Below are positions 1-8,688 of a stretch of 35,282 bases of DNA, in pieces. The notes under the pieces are model-generated. The model saw only the letters and a list, made by a program, of their open reading frames with translations. It ran no database searches and had not been told where the DNA came from. The translations under genes and the position numbers were made by a program. Positions within the stretch are counted from its first letter, which is position 1. Each line of letters starts with the position of its first letter. The DNA comes from JAYUJH01 sp043765375 (GTDB lineage Bacteria; Pseudomonadota; Alphaproteobacteria; Rickettsiales; UBA998): NCBI GenBank assembly GCA_043765375.1, contig JAYUJH010000019.1:1-35282 (forward strand). Direction: 5' to 3'.

Positions 1-2169
1 GGTGGCAGAGCTGGGGTTGCCATCGTGCAGGATTATGATTATGAGGAAGGAACAGCGGGAATAACTGTATTTAGGGAATTGATAGCCAAAGGTGGCAATA
101 TCGCAGAATATACCAAGTTCGTGAAATTAGTGTTGAAAGCAGCTGGGCTTACGGCGAGAGATACTGACCCGTTGGTGATTGATATGGACGGCGATGGGTT
201 GGAGTTGAGCCGTATGGGTTCGGCAAAATCAGTATATCTAGATAGTGACGGCAATGGTTTCAAGGAGAATATGGGGTGGGTGCGTGGCGATGATGCCTTG
301 TTGATGCGTGATTTGAATAATAACGGCAAGTTTGATGGCTGGAGAGAATTATTCGGCAATGCAACGCAAACAGGATTTTCAGCTTTGCGGGCGTTTGATT
401 CTAATGGTGATGGACGAATCAGTGCGCTGGATAGCAACTTTGGGCAGCTTAAAGTTTGGATTGATGCAAATAGCAATGCAATAAGTGAGGTGGGTGAAGT
501 TCGTGGATTGGCTGAAGCGGGGATTAGTTCTATTTCACTCAACACCCGTTTGCCTAGCGATGCTGATGTGCGGGGAAATCGTATAATGGCTGAATCTGAT
601 GTGCAATTTAGCGATGGAACTGTGCGCAATATTGCTGATGTGATGTTGCAGAGTAACCCGACTGATACGCAATTTGCGGGTAATGTGAGTGTGTCGGCGG
701 CGGCTGCTGCTTTGCCACAATTAAAAGGCTTTGGAGAGATGGTGGATTTGCGAGTGGCAATGTCTTCAAATCCAACGCTTATAGGGCTGGTTAGCAATGC
801 GGCAGCGCATACTTCATGGCTTACTGCTCGCAATGCAACAGAAAATATTTTGTATAACTGGGCGGGAGTGCAAGGAGTGGCGACTACTGATTTAGATGCT
901 TCGCCTAGCAGGGTGGTTACGATGCGCCAATTGGCATTTATGGAGAAAAATCTTGGAATGAATTTAACACCCCGCAATGCTTCAGGCGTGGTGCAGATGA
1001 ATAATGGCGCAGAATTGGCGAAAACTTGGAATGAATTGCTTGATGATGCAACTATTAGGATTATGGTGCAAGGTGGTCTAAAAACAACCATGGCAAGCGT
1101 TAAATATGATGCACAAAATGAGCTGAAGTTGAATGATGCTGATGGTTTGGCTGCGGTTTATCGTAACATATTTAATGCACTCCCAGCGGGGGCAGCTGGA
1201 GTTGCGGGGTGGCGAGATAATTGGTCAGAGGTTTTGCGTCAGTTGCATGGAGAGTTGCAGCGAGCTGATGGTATAATAGTGAAAAATGATTTTGTGGTGC
1301 AATCATTAATGCAAGCAATTAATGATGTTGGGGGCAAATTTCAACTTTCCGACATTATTAGTGGCTTGCAAATTAATAACGTAAATATTGCATCTGGAGC
1401 AACTAATATTTTGAACAAGGTTGTGAGTGGAATAATTGGCGCAGAACCAACAATTTATGCGATTAATAATACTCAAAATGTGACTGTCAACGGAGGAGTT
1501 GGGCAAGATGTTATAATGCTTGGGCGCAATTTTGGTAACATCACGATTAATGAACGTGATTCTGGACAAATGGGGGATCGCATAAGATTTACTGAACATT
1601 TGTCAAGTGAAATTAATTTCAAACGAGATGGAACTGATCTATTGATGACGGTGATTGCGAATGGCAAAACTATTCGTGTGGTTAATCATTATGAAATACC
1701 ATTAATAATTAGCGGTGGAGTGCAGAAGTCACCAGATAAGCGCATTGATGAAGTGCATTTTTCTGATGGGAAGAAATTAGAAACTTTTGATATTCAAACA
1801 TTAGTAGGCCGTGGCACTAATGGAGTTGATACAATTAATGGAACAGCTTTCGCTGATGAAATTGAAGGGCTTAAGGGCAATGATTTGCTCCAAGGGGGTG
1901 ATGCTGGCGATAATTATTATTATACTATTGGTGATGGTAATGATACAATAATTGAAAATATCTTAAATCCTTATATTGTTGGTGCGGACTCACTGTTTAT
2001 TTTGGGGGGTGTTACAGCTGATGAAGTTCAATTTGTCCGCACCAACCCCAACAGGGACGGAGTTGGACAGGATTTGTTGATTAAATTTAATAATATTTCT
2101 GAAAACATCACAATTAAAAACCAATTTTATTATGGTCCGCTTGGCATTCAAACGACATTTGAACTATAG
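1..2169 (+). pseudogene. RTX calcium-binding protein, N-terminal fragment with FrpC-like self-processing module (cut by window edge)
   Basis: The frame is open to base 1, so the GTG at 25 is not a convincing start and the true start lies upstream. Counting from that GTG, residues 46-60 read TDPLVIDMDGDGLEL, followed by DSDGNG (about 73) and DLNNNGKFD (about 96). This is the pattern of the FrpC-type self-processing module, in which calcium triggers cleavage of the Asp-Pro bond (here D48-P49) and the new Asp end can be cross-linked to another protein. EF-hand-like acidic loops follow to about residue 150, then a long region without a recognised domain, then the first RTX module (GNDLLQGGDAGD, about 617-630). 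The frame stops inside a module, right after TTFEL, because of the inserted palindromic element. It is the first part of one broken gene continuing to 5751. The RTX family call is strong; the self-processing call rests on the motif and context. Confidence 0.85.
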
Positions 2170-2303
2170 CACTTTCGCTTTTTATCTATCTTTTTAAGAT
2201 GGATAAAAAGTGATGTAGTGCTATATTTTATAAGATTATAGTGTTTTTTTCGTTTCTCGTTAATACAAGATAATGTGACAAATGAAAAACGAAAACACTA
2301 TAA
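2165..2303. mobile_element. Small double-hairpin (MITE/palindromic-type) element inserted in the RTX gene
   Basis: Two adjacent hairpins fill the gap between two RTX fragments. Hairpin A spans 2165-2225: TATAGCAC (2165-2172) pairs with GTGCTATA (2218-2225), and CTTTTTATC (2178-2186) with GATAAAAAG (2202-2210). Hairpin B spans 2236-2303: TTATAGTGTTTT (2236-2247) pairs with AAAACACTATAA (2292-2303), and CGTTT with AAACG. All four arms share a TATAG-type end. Removing 2167-2311 (145 bp) joins FEL to IEAIFFEQG in frame and restores the module seen elsewhere in the gene (FNL-IERFEWADG). It carries no coding capacity. It could be a MITE or a palindromic repeat of the kind known in Rickettsia genomes; the family is not identified. 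Confidence 0.75.
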
Positions 2304-3682
2304 ATCCCCGCATAGAAGCGATATTTTTTGAACAAGGTCAGGGATTAAATTGGTTTGATATTCAGCGCAAAATATTGCAGCAATCTTCAAATATTGGTAA
2401 TGATACTGTAGTTGGGTATGGCACATCAGATGTTTTGCAAGCAAGTGCGGGCGATGATTTGTTAATGGGGCTAGATGGTGGTGATGTTTATCATTATGAA
2501 ATAGGCTCGGGTAATGACACAATTTTTGATGGCTCAAAATATCCGCAAATATTTACCAACTTATTTATTGGAGTGAATTGGGGTGCTGATGATACCTTAA
2601 AGTTTGGAGCTGGAATTAAACCAAGTGATATAACATATCAACGTTTAAGCAAAGCAGATGATTTAACCATAAAAATTGCGGGACAATCTGATTTTATTAC
2701 TGTTAAAGATCATTTTGATGCAACCAAGCTAGATTTGTTTAACTTGCTTGGTATCACATGGTTTGATCGGATTGAAAAGTTTGAGTTTGCCGATGGGACA
2801 GTGCAAACTTGGGAAAACGTTTTGCGTATAATAACCAAAGGTGATAATGCTAATAATTCAATTTATGGTGCGATGACTAACGATACGATAATTGGATATA
2901 AGGGTAATGACTTGCTGGCAGGTGAAGATGGCAACGATATTTATATTGATAATTTGGGTGATGGCAACGATACAATAAATGATATGCGTGAAAATATTTT
3001 AGTTCCAAGCAATGATATATTGCGTTTTGAGACAGGGATTGGATTTGATAATACAATTTTCACTAGAGAAAATGGTGTTATCAGAAATGGTATTTTGATT
3101 GGGGGTGATAATTTAGTTGTTAGTTTTAATAATAGCTCAGATAAAATAGTTATTAAAGATTTCTATAAAATTATTGAAACAGGTCCATTTGGAACGCAGG
3201 AGTTTAATTTAATTGAACGATTTGAATGGGCAGATGGCACCTCCCGTTCATGGGTTGAGATTTCTCGTGATATTATTGCGAGAGCAAAGACAACTGGTAA
3301 TGACACAATTTTTGGCACGCATTTTGATGATACTATATCTGGTGGGCTTGGCGATGATTTTTTGGTGGGAACTAATGGCTCAGATATTTATCAGTTTAAT
3401 CGTGGCGATGGCAATGACACGGTCTATGATTTATTGGATAATATTTTATCTGGCAATAATGATGTCATATTATTTGGCGCAAATATCAATCCTAATGACA
3501 TTATAATTCAAAGAACGGGAGGGCGAGTTGGTGTTAACGAATTGCAAGGGCTTGAAGATTTGCGCTTAAATATCCGTGGGTCAAATGATACTTTAATTGT
3601 TAGGGATCAGTTTCAATATTCAACAATTAACGTTAGATTTAATGAAATTGAAAATATTAGATTTGCAGATGGCACAAACTAG
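2282..3682 (+). pseudogene. RTX calcium-binding protein, second fragment (three RTX modules)
   Basis: This continues the gene broken at 2167. Its first ten or so codons belong to the inserted hairpin element; homologous sequence starts at IEAIFFEQG (ATA at 2312). The body is built of modules of about 130-150 residues. Each has a short RTX block (for example GNDTVVGYG...AGDDLLMGLDGGDVY, GYKGNDLLAGEDGNDIY, GGLGDDFLVGTNGSDIY) that would form a calcium-binding beta-roll, then a segment ending in a (I/V)E-x-(I/F)-x-FADGT-like motif. The frame ends at an amber codon (3680-3682) after FADGTN. The downstream sequence reads on in the same frame as SARDVQLLYIAQQQ, so the stop most simply replaces the Trp of an ancestral NW-type pair. 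Secretion as an intact protein is not possible without readthrough. Confidence 0.8.
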
Positions 3683-3694
3683 AGTGCAAGAGAC

Positions 3695-4258
3695 GTGCAA
3701 TTGCTCTATATTGCTCAACAGCAAACTGCGGGCGATGATTTAATAGAAGGATTTCGCTATAGTGATACGATTATTGGAGGTGCTGGTAATGATATTTTAA
3801 GAGGCGGTGATGGCAGTGATACATATCGTTTCTCAAGTGGATTTGGCAATGATTTGTTGCAAGAAGCTGTTAGATATATTTCTTATGATGATAATGACAT
3901 TGTTATATTTGATAGCACAATCAGCCGAGATAATATTCGTTTAAGTCGTGGCGTTGGTGATGATTTAGTAATTAGCTTTAGCAACAATTCCGACCAAATA
4001 ACCATTCAGAATCAATTTAAGCTATCTTTATATTTTCGCTGGCATGATATTGAAACATTCCAATTTAGTGATGGCACTAGCTTGGACGACGCTCAAGTTC
4101 GCTCAATATTGATTAATCAGGCAACAACTTCTGGTAATGATTCCATTACTGGATTTGCCTTCGCCGAGATTTTTAATAGCAGCCTTGGCAATGATACGTT
4201 AGTTGGACAGGGGGCGGGGATACATATATTTTTGCTAAAATATTTGGTGATGATATAA
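3695..4258 (+). pseudogene. RTX calcium-binding protein, third fragment
   Basis: This is in the same frame as the preceding fragment and separated from it only by the amber codon at 3680-3682. It contains the RTX block GFRYSDTIIGGAGNDILRGGDGSDTY, a module body ending in HDIETFQFSDGTS, and the start of the next block (FNSSLGNDTLVGQG). The GTG used as its start is unlikely to be a real initiation site. The homologous frame is lost in the G-rich run 4210-4219: after VGQ the reading switches to a meaningless tail that stops at 4258, while the expected GGGDTYIFAKIFGDD continues in another frame. One lost G (or two gained) in the run explains this. Confidence 0.75.
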
Positions 4259-5751
4259 TACAAGAATCCGTCAAAACCGTCTATGAAGATTTACCAGACC
4301 GTATTAAACTCACTCATCATAATTTAAGCGATGTCAGATTTACCAAAATTGGTGAAGACTTAATGATTAATGTGCTAAATCAAACTGATTCTATCCGTGT
4401 GGTTAAACATTTTAATTCAACCAACTATAATAAAGTTGAACTGATTGAGTTTGCCAATGGTGATTTGATTGAAACAAGCGTAATTACGCAAATAGCTATT
4501 CAAAATCAGGCAACTGCTGGTAATGACATTATCACTGGCACAAATGGGCGTGATACTTTAGCGGGGCTTGCAGGCAATGATACGTTAAGTGGTGGTGATG
4601 GTGGTGATGGTGGTGATATATATTATTTTAGTGACGGATTTGGGCAAGATATTGTGCGTGAATCAAAGTTAGCGATTACTGCAGACGATGATAGCATAAT
4701 ATTTGCTGGTAATTTAACCTCAAATAAAGTGCAATTTAGCCGTGTCATACAAAATAACGCTAGCGCACATTTAGTAATTAATTTTCAAGGAAGCACTGAC
4801 CAAATCACTATAGAAAAACAATTTAATAATCTGCAATATAATGACGTTGAGACATTCACATTTGCTGATGGCGTGACTATGACTGACCTTGATGTGCAAA
4901 AAATTATTCTCAAAGACCTAACAACTATTGGCGATGACAGCGTGGTTGGTTATGGCGGTGACGATGTGTTTGATGTGAGTCTAGGCAATGATACTCTGGT
5001 TGGAGGATATGGCAATGATATATATAATTTTTCACGCATGATGGGGCAGGATTTTGTCCGAGATGTTGCGTATAATAACAGCTCTAAGAATGATATTGTG
5101 CAATTTGACAATGGTATTAATATTAACAATTTAACCTTAAAAATTATTCCAGTGAATTTTGGCAATTCAGATTTATTAATTGGGTTAAATGGCACAAATG
5201 ATTCAATGAGGATTTCGGATCAATTTGATGGCGGAACATATAGCACTAGCGAAATTGAAATATATCGTTTTGCTGATGGCACACAAATGACTAGTGAGCA
5301 AATGCGCCTTACCTATTTAGAAAGGCTCGCAACACCAGAAAATGATGTAATCCAAGGAAGCAATCGTGCAGATTATATCACAGGGCTTGCGGGCAACGAT
5401 AGTTTGATTGGAGCGCACGGCAAGGATATATTAGTTGGCGGCACGGGAAAAGATACGCTAGTTGGTGGAGCTGATGATGACATATTTACTTTCACTAATA
5501 ATGCAGATAGCACGAAGGAAAACTCAGATATAATCACAGATTTTAATCCGAATGGTGACAAAATCAAAGTGACGGGACTTGGTTATAATGGAAAATTAGA
5601 TACTGATGGTGGCAACACTGCAGCGGGAGAGTTACGTTTTTATAACTCTGGCAGCAGCGCCATTATAACCTCAGACCAAACGGGGTTCAGTGTGCAGTTA
5701 TCAGGAAATTACACTGCCACAAACTTCAGTGATGCAGATTTTATCTGGTGA
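4213..5751 (+). pseudogene. RTX calcium-binding protein, C-terminal fragment with serralysin-like secretion end
   Basis: The homologous frame resumes at 4213 (GGGDTYIF) although the first ATG is at 4363. Three more RTX modules follow, with blocks such as GLAGNDTLSGGDGGDGGD and GLAGNDSLIGAHGKD. The last block (GGTGKDTLVGGADDDIFTF) runs into SDIITDFNPNGDKI and ends NFSDADFIW. That end matches the serralysin/M10 C-terminal domain, where the beta-roll passes into an uncleaved C-terminal signal for type I secretion. No hlyB/hlyD-type transporter genes are visible in this window. On its own this piece lacks the N-terminal module; together the four fragments would make a protein of more than 1850 residues. 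Confidence 0.8.
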
Positions 5752-6352
5752 TTATATGTTTTTTATAAAAGATAGATTGTGATTTCTATATATTCTGTGG
5801 CATGTAAGAGATTAATATTGTAACAAAGCATTGTAAATGATCGCATGCAATAAAGTTTTTACCAGAAAGATGATTAAGCGTATCATTGGTGCGCAGGTGC
5901 GTATCAGTGATTGCGATTTGGGGCTAATGACGTTGTAAAAGATTGCTTTATAGGTTGTTTTGCACGGTTAATGTTTTAAGCATTACTCCCGCTTTATAGC
6001 GTAACTGTGTAGTGTTGTGATAGATATTTCTCATCAGTTGCCTAGCCCCTAAATCATATGGTGTGTGTCACACTGATGGCATTAGTGAAGCATAACTTCA
6101 CTGTTGGCATATCATGGATCAAGCAGTAGTGAGATTAGCAAATATAACCAATAATCTACCAGAAATGCTATCGCTTTATCGTAAATGAGCGTATTGTTGC
6201 AGATAAAAAACTAATGCGTTCCAAATTATTATATAACTTACAAACGAGCAGCTTATGGTGGCTATCGTCGTTGATTCAATTTTGTGCAATTTTATGTTGA
6301 TTTGAAGTGTATTATTTTGCTATATTAATATTTTTGAAAGAGAAATTTTATT
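5752..6352. other. Non-coding stretch after the RTX pseudogene
   Basis: About 600 bases without a convincing gene. The longest tempting frame, ATG at 6114 giving 24 codons, has no visible ribosome site. There is a short dyad TGAAG-CATAA-CTTCA near 6090. No tRNA-like fold, insertion-sequence ends or strong terminator were found by eye. It may hold eroded coding sequence. Confidence 0.4.
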
Positions 6353-6517
6353 ATGAACGCTGATTCAAAAGTTATTGATTTCCAAGTTGCGGTGCGAGAG
6401 CGAAACTATGTCCAAACCAATGAATTGTTAATTGAAAAAGATGAGTGGCTTGAGTCCCTTGATTGTTTGAGTAATAGTGAGGAAGATTATTTGAAAGGAA
6501 TGATTTCTATATATTAA
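6353..6517 (+). CDS. Small acidic protein of 54 aa, unknown
   Basis: ATG at 6353 follows the purine-rich GAAAGAGAAA (about 8-10 bases upstream), a plausible ribosome site. The product begins MNADSKVIDFQVAVRERNY and is rich in Glu and Asp in its second half (IEKDEWLESLDCLSNSEEDY), so it is soluble and probably helical. No signal peptide or membrane segment is seen. It is convergent with the luxI-linked gene pair that ends at 6538, only 20 bases away. I do not recognise a family. It could be a chance frame, but the ribosome site and amino-acid composition favour a real gene. Confidence 0.45.
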   Translation: MNADSKVIDFQVAVRERNYVQTNELLIEKDEWLESLDCLSNSEEDYLKGMISIY

Positions 6518-6537
6518 ATTAATGTGTATAATAGATA

Positions 6538-6852
6538 TTAATGTGGTTTGGTTCTTATATTTGTAATAGCTAAAACTATTTCGTTAATATCATTAGCATC
6601 AAGCTTTTGTATTAATTTGAAAAACTCTATTACAGGAACAAAATTATCTAAATTAAGTTCTTTATTAAAAGAATTTACGGTAAAATCTGTTGTAGAATAG
6701 TCTTTTATTTTGGAGATAGCTTCGTTGAGAATTTGTTGCACAGAGTCAAGTTGCGCTTGATGCGCTTCTTTCTCTAAGTAGCATAAACTTCCTAAAATAG
6801 AGCGCAAGTCATCAGATTCATGGGTTTTATTTTGATTGCTACTGTTTAACAT
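6538..6852 (-). CDS. Unknown 104-aa protein, third gene of the luxI operon
   Basis: Last gene of the luxI cluster. Its ATG (6852) lies inside the end of the preceding gene (stop at 6839), a 14-base overlap that suggests translational coupling. The sequence is mostly amphipathic helix: SDDLRSILGSLCYLEKEAHQ, QLDSVQQILNEAISKIKDY, then an acidic C-terminal half (NFVPVIEFFKLIQKLDANDI). It has no signal peptide or membrane span and no catalytic motif I recognise. It is close in size to the upstream 107-aa gene, and both look like small helical soluble proteins. QS anti-activators such as TraM, or RsaM-type modulators, are coded next to lux genes and are small, but I see no specific sequence match to either. 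Confidence 0.7.
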   Translation of the reverse strand: MLNSSNQNKTHESDDLRSILGSLCYLEKEAHQAQLDSVQQILNEAISKIKDYSTTDFTVNSFNKELNLDNFVPVIEFFKLIQKLDANDINEIVLAITNIRTKPH

Positions 6853-7162
6853 GATGAATTTCTGTTGCGTTAGATGTTGAGTTTGTTAGAATTGAAAGAC
6901 TTTCAGAAAACAAAAGATTATCAATTTCTTCTATGGTCATCAGTTTATTTTCAATAGTAATGTATATATGATCAAAATTATTCAAATTGGTGCGACCATA
7001 GTCAATAATTTCACTTATAAACTCTAATGCTGATGATTTAAGACTTCCTACGCCACAGAGTGATATAGAATAATAAAAATTGACCGCATTCTCTATTTCC
7101 TTGATACATAAATCTAATATTTTTTTGTCAAATTGATTTTTTGAGTTCATATTTATTTCCAT
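6839..7162 (-). CDS. Unknown 107-aa protein, second gene of the luxI operon
   Basis: It overlaps the end of luxI by 35 bases if the first ATG (7162) is used. The second ATG, at 7150 (MNSKNQFDKKIL), has a better ribosome-site candidate (GGAAA, about 7 bases upstream) and gives 103 aa with a 23-base overlap. The product is soluble, with predicted helices around LDLCIKEIENAVNFYYSI and LKSSALEFISEIIDYGRTNL and an acidic segment (MTIEEIDNLLFSESLSIL). No domain is recognised. Overlaps on both sides tie its expression to luxI, so a role in making, sensing or buffering the acyl-homoserine lactone signal is a context-based inference only. Confidence 0.7.
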   Translation of the reverse strand: MEINMNSKNQFDKKILDLCIKEIENAVNFYYSISLCGVGSLKSSALEFISEIIDYGRTNLNNFDHIYITIENKLMTIEEIDNLLFSESLSILTNSTSNATEIHHVKQ

Positions 7163-7766
7163 AGTTTATAACCCTGTAATTTATCTTTGTTGTATTGCGA
7201 ACCATTCGCAAATTTTCTTCTGACACAACAACATACCCAGCTCTTGCGGTATGACCTTCTGTTGTTTTTTGAGGACTACCTAGCCAATGTGGTTTCCAAT
7301 TATTTTGGTAAAAAAGACTTTTCCAATAAACTGGATACATTAATCCTATAATATGTGATATTTCGTTGTCCAAACCATATTCAAGGTAGGCTAAAACTAG
7401 TTCATTGGCTATTTGCTTTCTGGTTTGTGCGTCTAGTGTGTGATCTATACAAAAGCGTGAACCTTCCAAAACTGCTGTTCCTTCTGGTATTTCTTCATTT
7501 ATAAACCACGGGAGGCTCTCTTTTAGCATAAAAGGCCTATCTGTTGGATATAAACGAGTAACTCCTCTAGCTTTAAGGTTATTATCTCTCCAAATCAAAT
7601 ATGTAGCTGCTGGGTTATCATACTGATCATATTCCATCTCACTGTAGCTTGGCACGTCCCAACCTTGACGTTCTATTATGGATTTGTGCCTTAATCTATG
7701 TTGATCCGCAAGTGGATTGCCAAGAAACAAATCGTTTGTAGATAGTGTTACGCATTCTATTGTCAT
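7128..7766 (-). CDS. luxI: LuxI-family acyl-homoserine lactone synthase
   Basis: LuxI enzymes make acyl-homoserine lactones from S-adenosylmethionine and an acyl donor in the cytoplasm. The family's invariant residues are visible: R24/R26 and W36 (RLRHKSIIERQGWDVP), D47 and D50 (EYDQYDNP), R71 (GVTRLYPT), and E101-x-x-R104 in the strand LEGSRFCID. The length (212 aa) is normal for the family. ATG at 7766 is preceded by AGAGGA about 7 bases upstream. The gene lies directly downstream of luxR on the same strand, with a dyad resembling a lux box about 60 bases before the start. Two unknown genes overlap its end and each other, forming one transcript. The tail beyond about residue 195 (YGNKYELKKSI) is not part of the conserved fold. 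The acyl chain used cannot be told from the sequence. Confidence 0.93.
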   Translation of the reverse strand: MTIECVTLSTNDLFLGNPLADQHRLRHKSIIERQGWDVPSYSEMEYDQYDNPAATYLIWRDNNLKARGVTRLYPTDRPFMLKESLPWFINEEIPEGTAVLEGSRFCIDHTLDAQTRKQIANELVLAYLEYGLDNEISHIIGLMYPVYWKSLFYQNNWKPHWLGSPQKTTEGHTARAGYVVVSEENLRMVRNTTKINYRVINYGNKYELKKSI

Positions 7767-7814
7767 TTCTTATTCCTCTTAAGATCTAGAAATAACGCAA
7801 ATGACTTAGAAATA

Positions 7815-7836
7815 AAACTAGCCAACTAGCTAGGTT
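7815..7836 (-). promoter_or_regulatory. lux-box-like dyad upstream of luxI
   Basis: AAACTAGC (7815-7822) and GCTAGGTT (7829-7836) form an inverted repeat, 7 of 8 positions matching, around a 6-base spacer. The size and position (centre about 60 bases upstream of the luxI start) are right for a LuxR-binding site, which would give positive autoregulation of luxI. It does not match the Vibrio lux box consensus closely, so this rests on symmetry and place. Confidence 0.45.
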
Positions 7837-8588
7837 TAATCAAAAATCGTGCGAATACCTATAGTATCAAGAGGAATTAGTCCCATACGGATTGCTTTCG
7901 TCACGGCAAGCACTCTGTCATTGGCAGATAGCTTGTTATATGTATTTTGCTGATGAAACTTAATTGTTGATATTGAAACATGTAAAATGTCAGCTATTTC
8001 TGAATTATTCTTTCCATTTGCCATCCATTTTAGTACTTCAGTCTCCTTGTGTGTGAGATAAATCGTTTCATCACGAAACAAATCTTCTTGAGTAAGCTCA
8101 CAATAAACATTATGAAACTGCTCAGTAATTAAATGGATCTTGGAAAGCATGTCTTTATTTATATTGAAGCGAGAATCACTAGCTATTCCTATTCCTGCAA
8201 TTTCTCCAATTCCTCTGTGGAGCGGGATTCCTACCCCGTTCAAAAGCCCAAATTCTTCGGCTTCACGCATAAATAATGTTTGTTTCATTTTGAGACAAAT
8301 TGTTTTCTCAAGTGATTCCCAAGTAAATGCATAACATTTGCTCATTCCTTTTTGAACCACTGGATCAATTCTATGATATTTTTTTTCTTTGTAATAATTG
8401 ATCCATTCATTTGGATAATTTGATAATATTCCATGTCCCGCTTGTTGACCGATAGAATTATGATCTGTCATGAATGTATAGACGACTTTATCAAAACCTA
8501 ATTCATAAATAGCTCTGGTATAGAGCGCAAATACTTGATCTTTATCTGAACTCTGATTGCTTTGCTCAATAAATTTTTCTAAGTTCAT
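7836..8588 (-). CDS. luxR: LuxR-family quorum-sensing transcription regulator
   Basis: The protein has two domains. The N-terminal autoinducer-binding domain (about 15-165) has the family's ligand-pocket residues in order: W62 and Y66 (EWINYYKEKKYHRIDPV), D75-P76, W90 and the glycine-rich GVGIPLHRG. The C-terminal domain (about 175-240) is a LuxR/GerE helix-turn-helix: LTHKETEVLKWMANGKNNSE followed by IADILHVSISTIKFHQQNTY. Its length of 250 aa is typical of TraR/LasR-type receptors, so it should bind an acyl-homoserine lactone and then DNA. It lies just upstream of luxI in the same direction. The start at 8588 has only a weak ribosome site. The upstream region holds four tandem heptamers and is shared with the divergent XRE regulator. 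Confidence 0.93.
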   Translation of the reverse strand: MNLEKFIEQSNQSSDKDQVFALYTRAIYELGFDKVVYTFMTDHNSIGQQAGHGILSNYPNEWINYYKEKKYHRIDPVVQKGMSKCYAFTWESLEKTICLKMKQTLFMREAEEFGLLNGVGIPLHRGIGEIAGIGIASDSRFNINKDMLSKIHLITEQFHNVYCELTQEDLFRDETIYLTHKETEVLKWMANGKNNSEIADILHVSISTIKFHQQNTYNKLSANDRVLAVTKAIRMGLIPLDTIGIRTIFD

Positions 8589-8625
8589 AATTTTACTACC
8601 ATTTTATTACAGAATATATTATACA

Positions 8626-8656
8626 ACTGCAAACTGCAAACTGCAAACTGCAAACT
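8626..8656. repeat. Tandem heptamer repeat ACTGCAA x 4.4 between luxR and the XRE gene
   Basis: Four exact, adjacent copies of ACTGCAA (8626-8653) plus a partial fifth (ACT). The array lies 38 bases upstream of the luxR start and 33 upstream of the divergent regulator, so it sits in both promoter regions. Slipped-strand copy-number change could alter promoter spacing; it could also be an array of contact sites for a regulator. Confidence 0.9.
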
Positions 8657-8688
8657 AATTTTTTAATAAAAAATAATTTTATATTTTT

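Noticed and set aside
39..1091. Long reading frame of 350 codons on the minus strand opposite the RTX N-terminal fragment
   Set aside because: It mirrors a clear RTX coding frame, is rich in Ser, Pro and Thr without domain motifs, and has no ribosome site. It is a shadow of the other strand.
6114..6188. 24-codon frame in the gap after the RTX pseudogene
   Set aside because: It is too short, with no ribosome site and no supporting similarity.
8626..8656. CRISPR array
   Set aside because: The repeats are seven bases long and contiguous with no spacers, so it is a simple tandem repeat.
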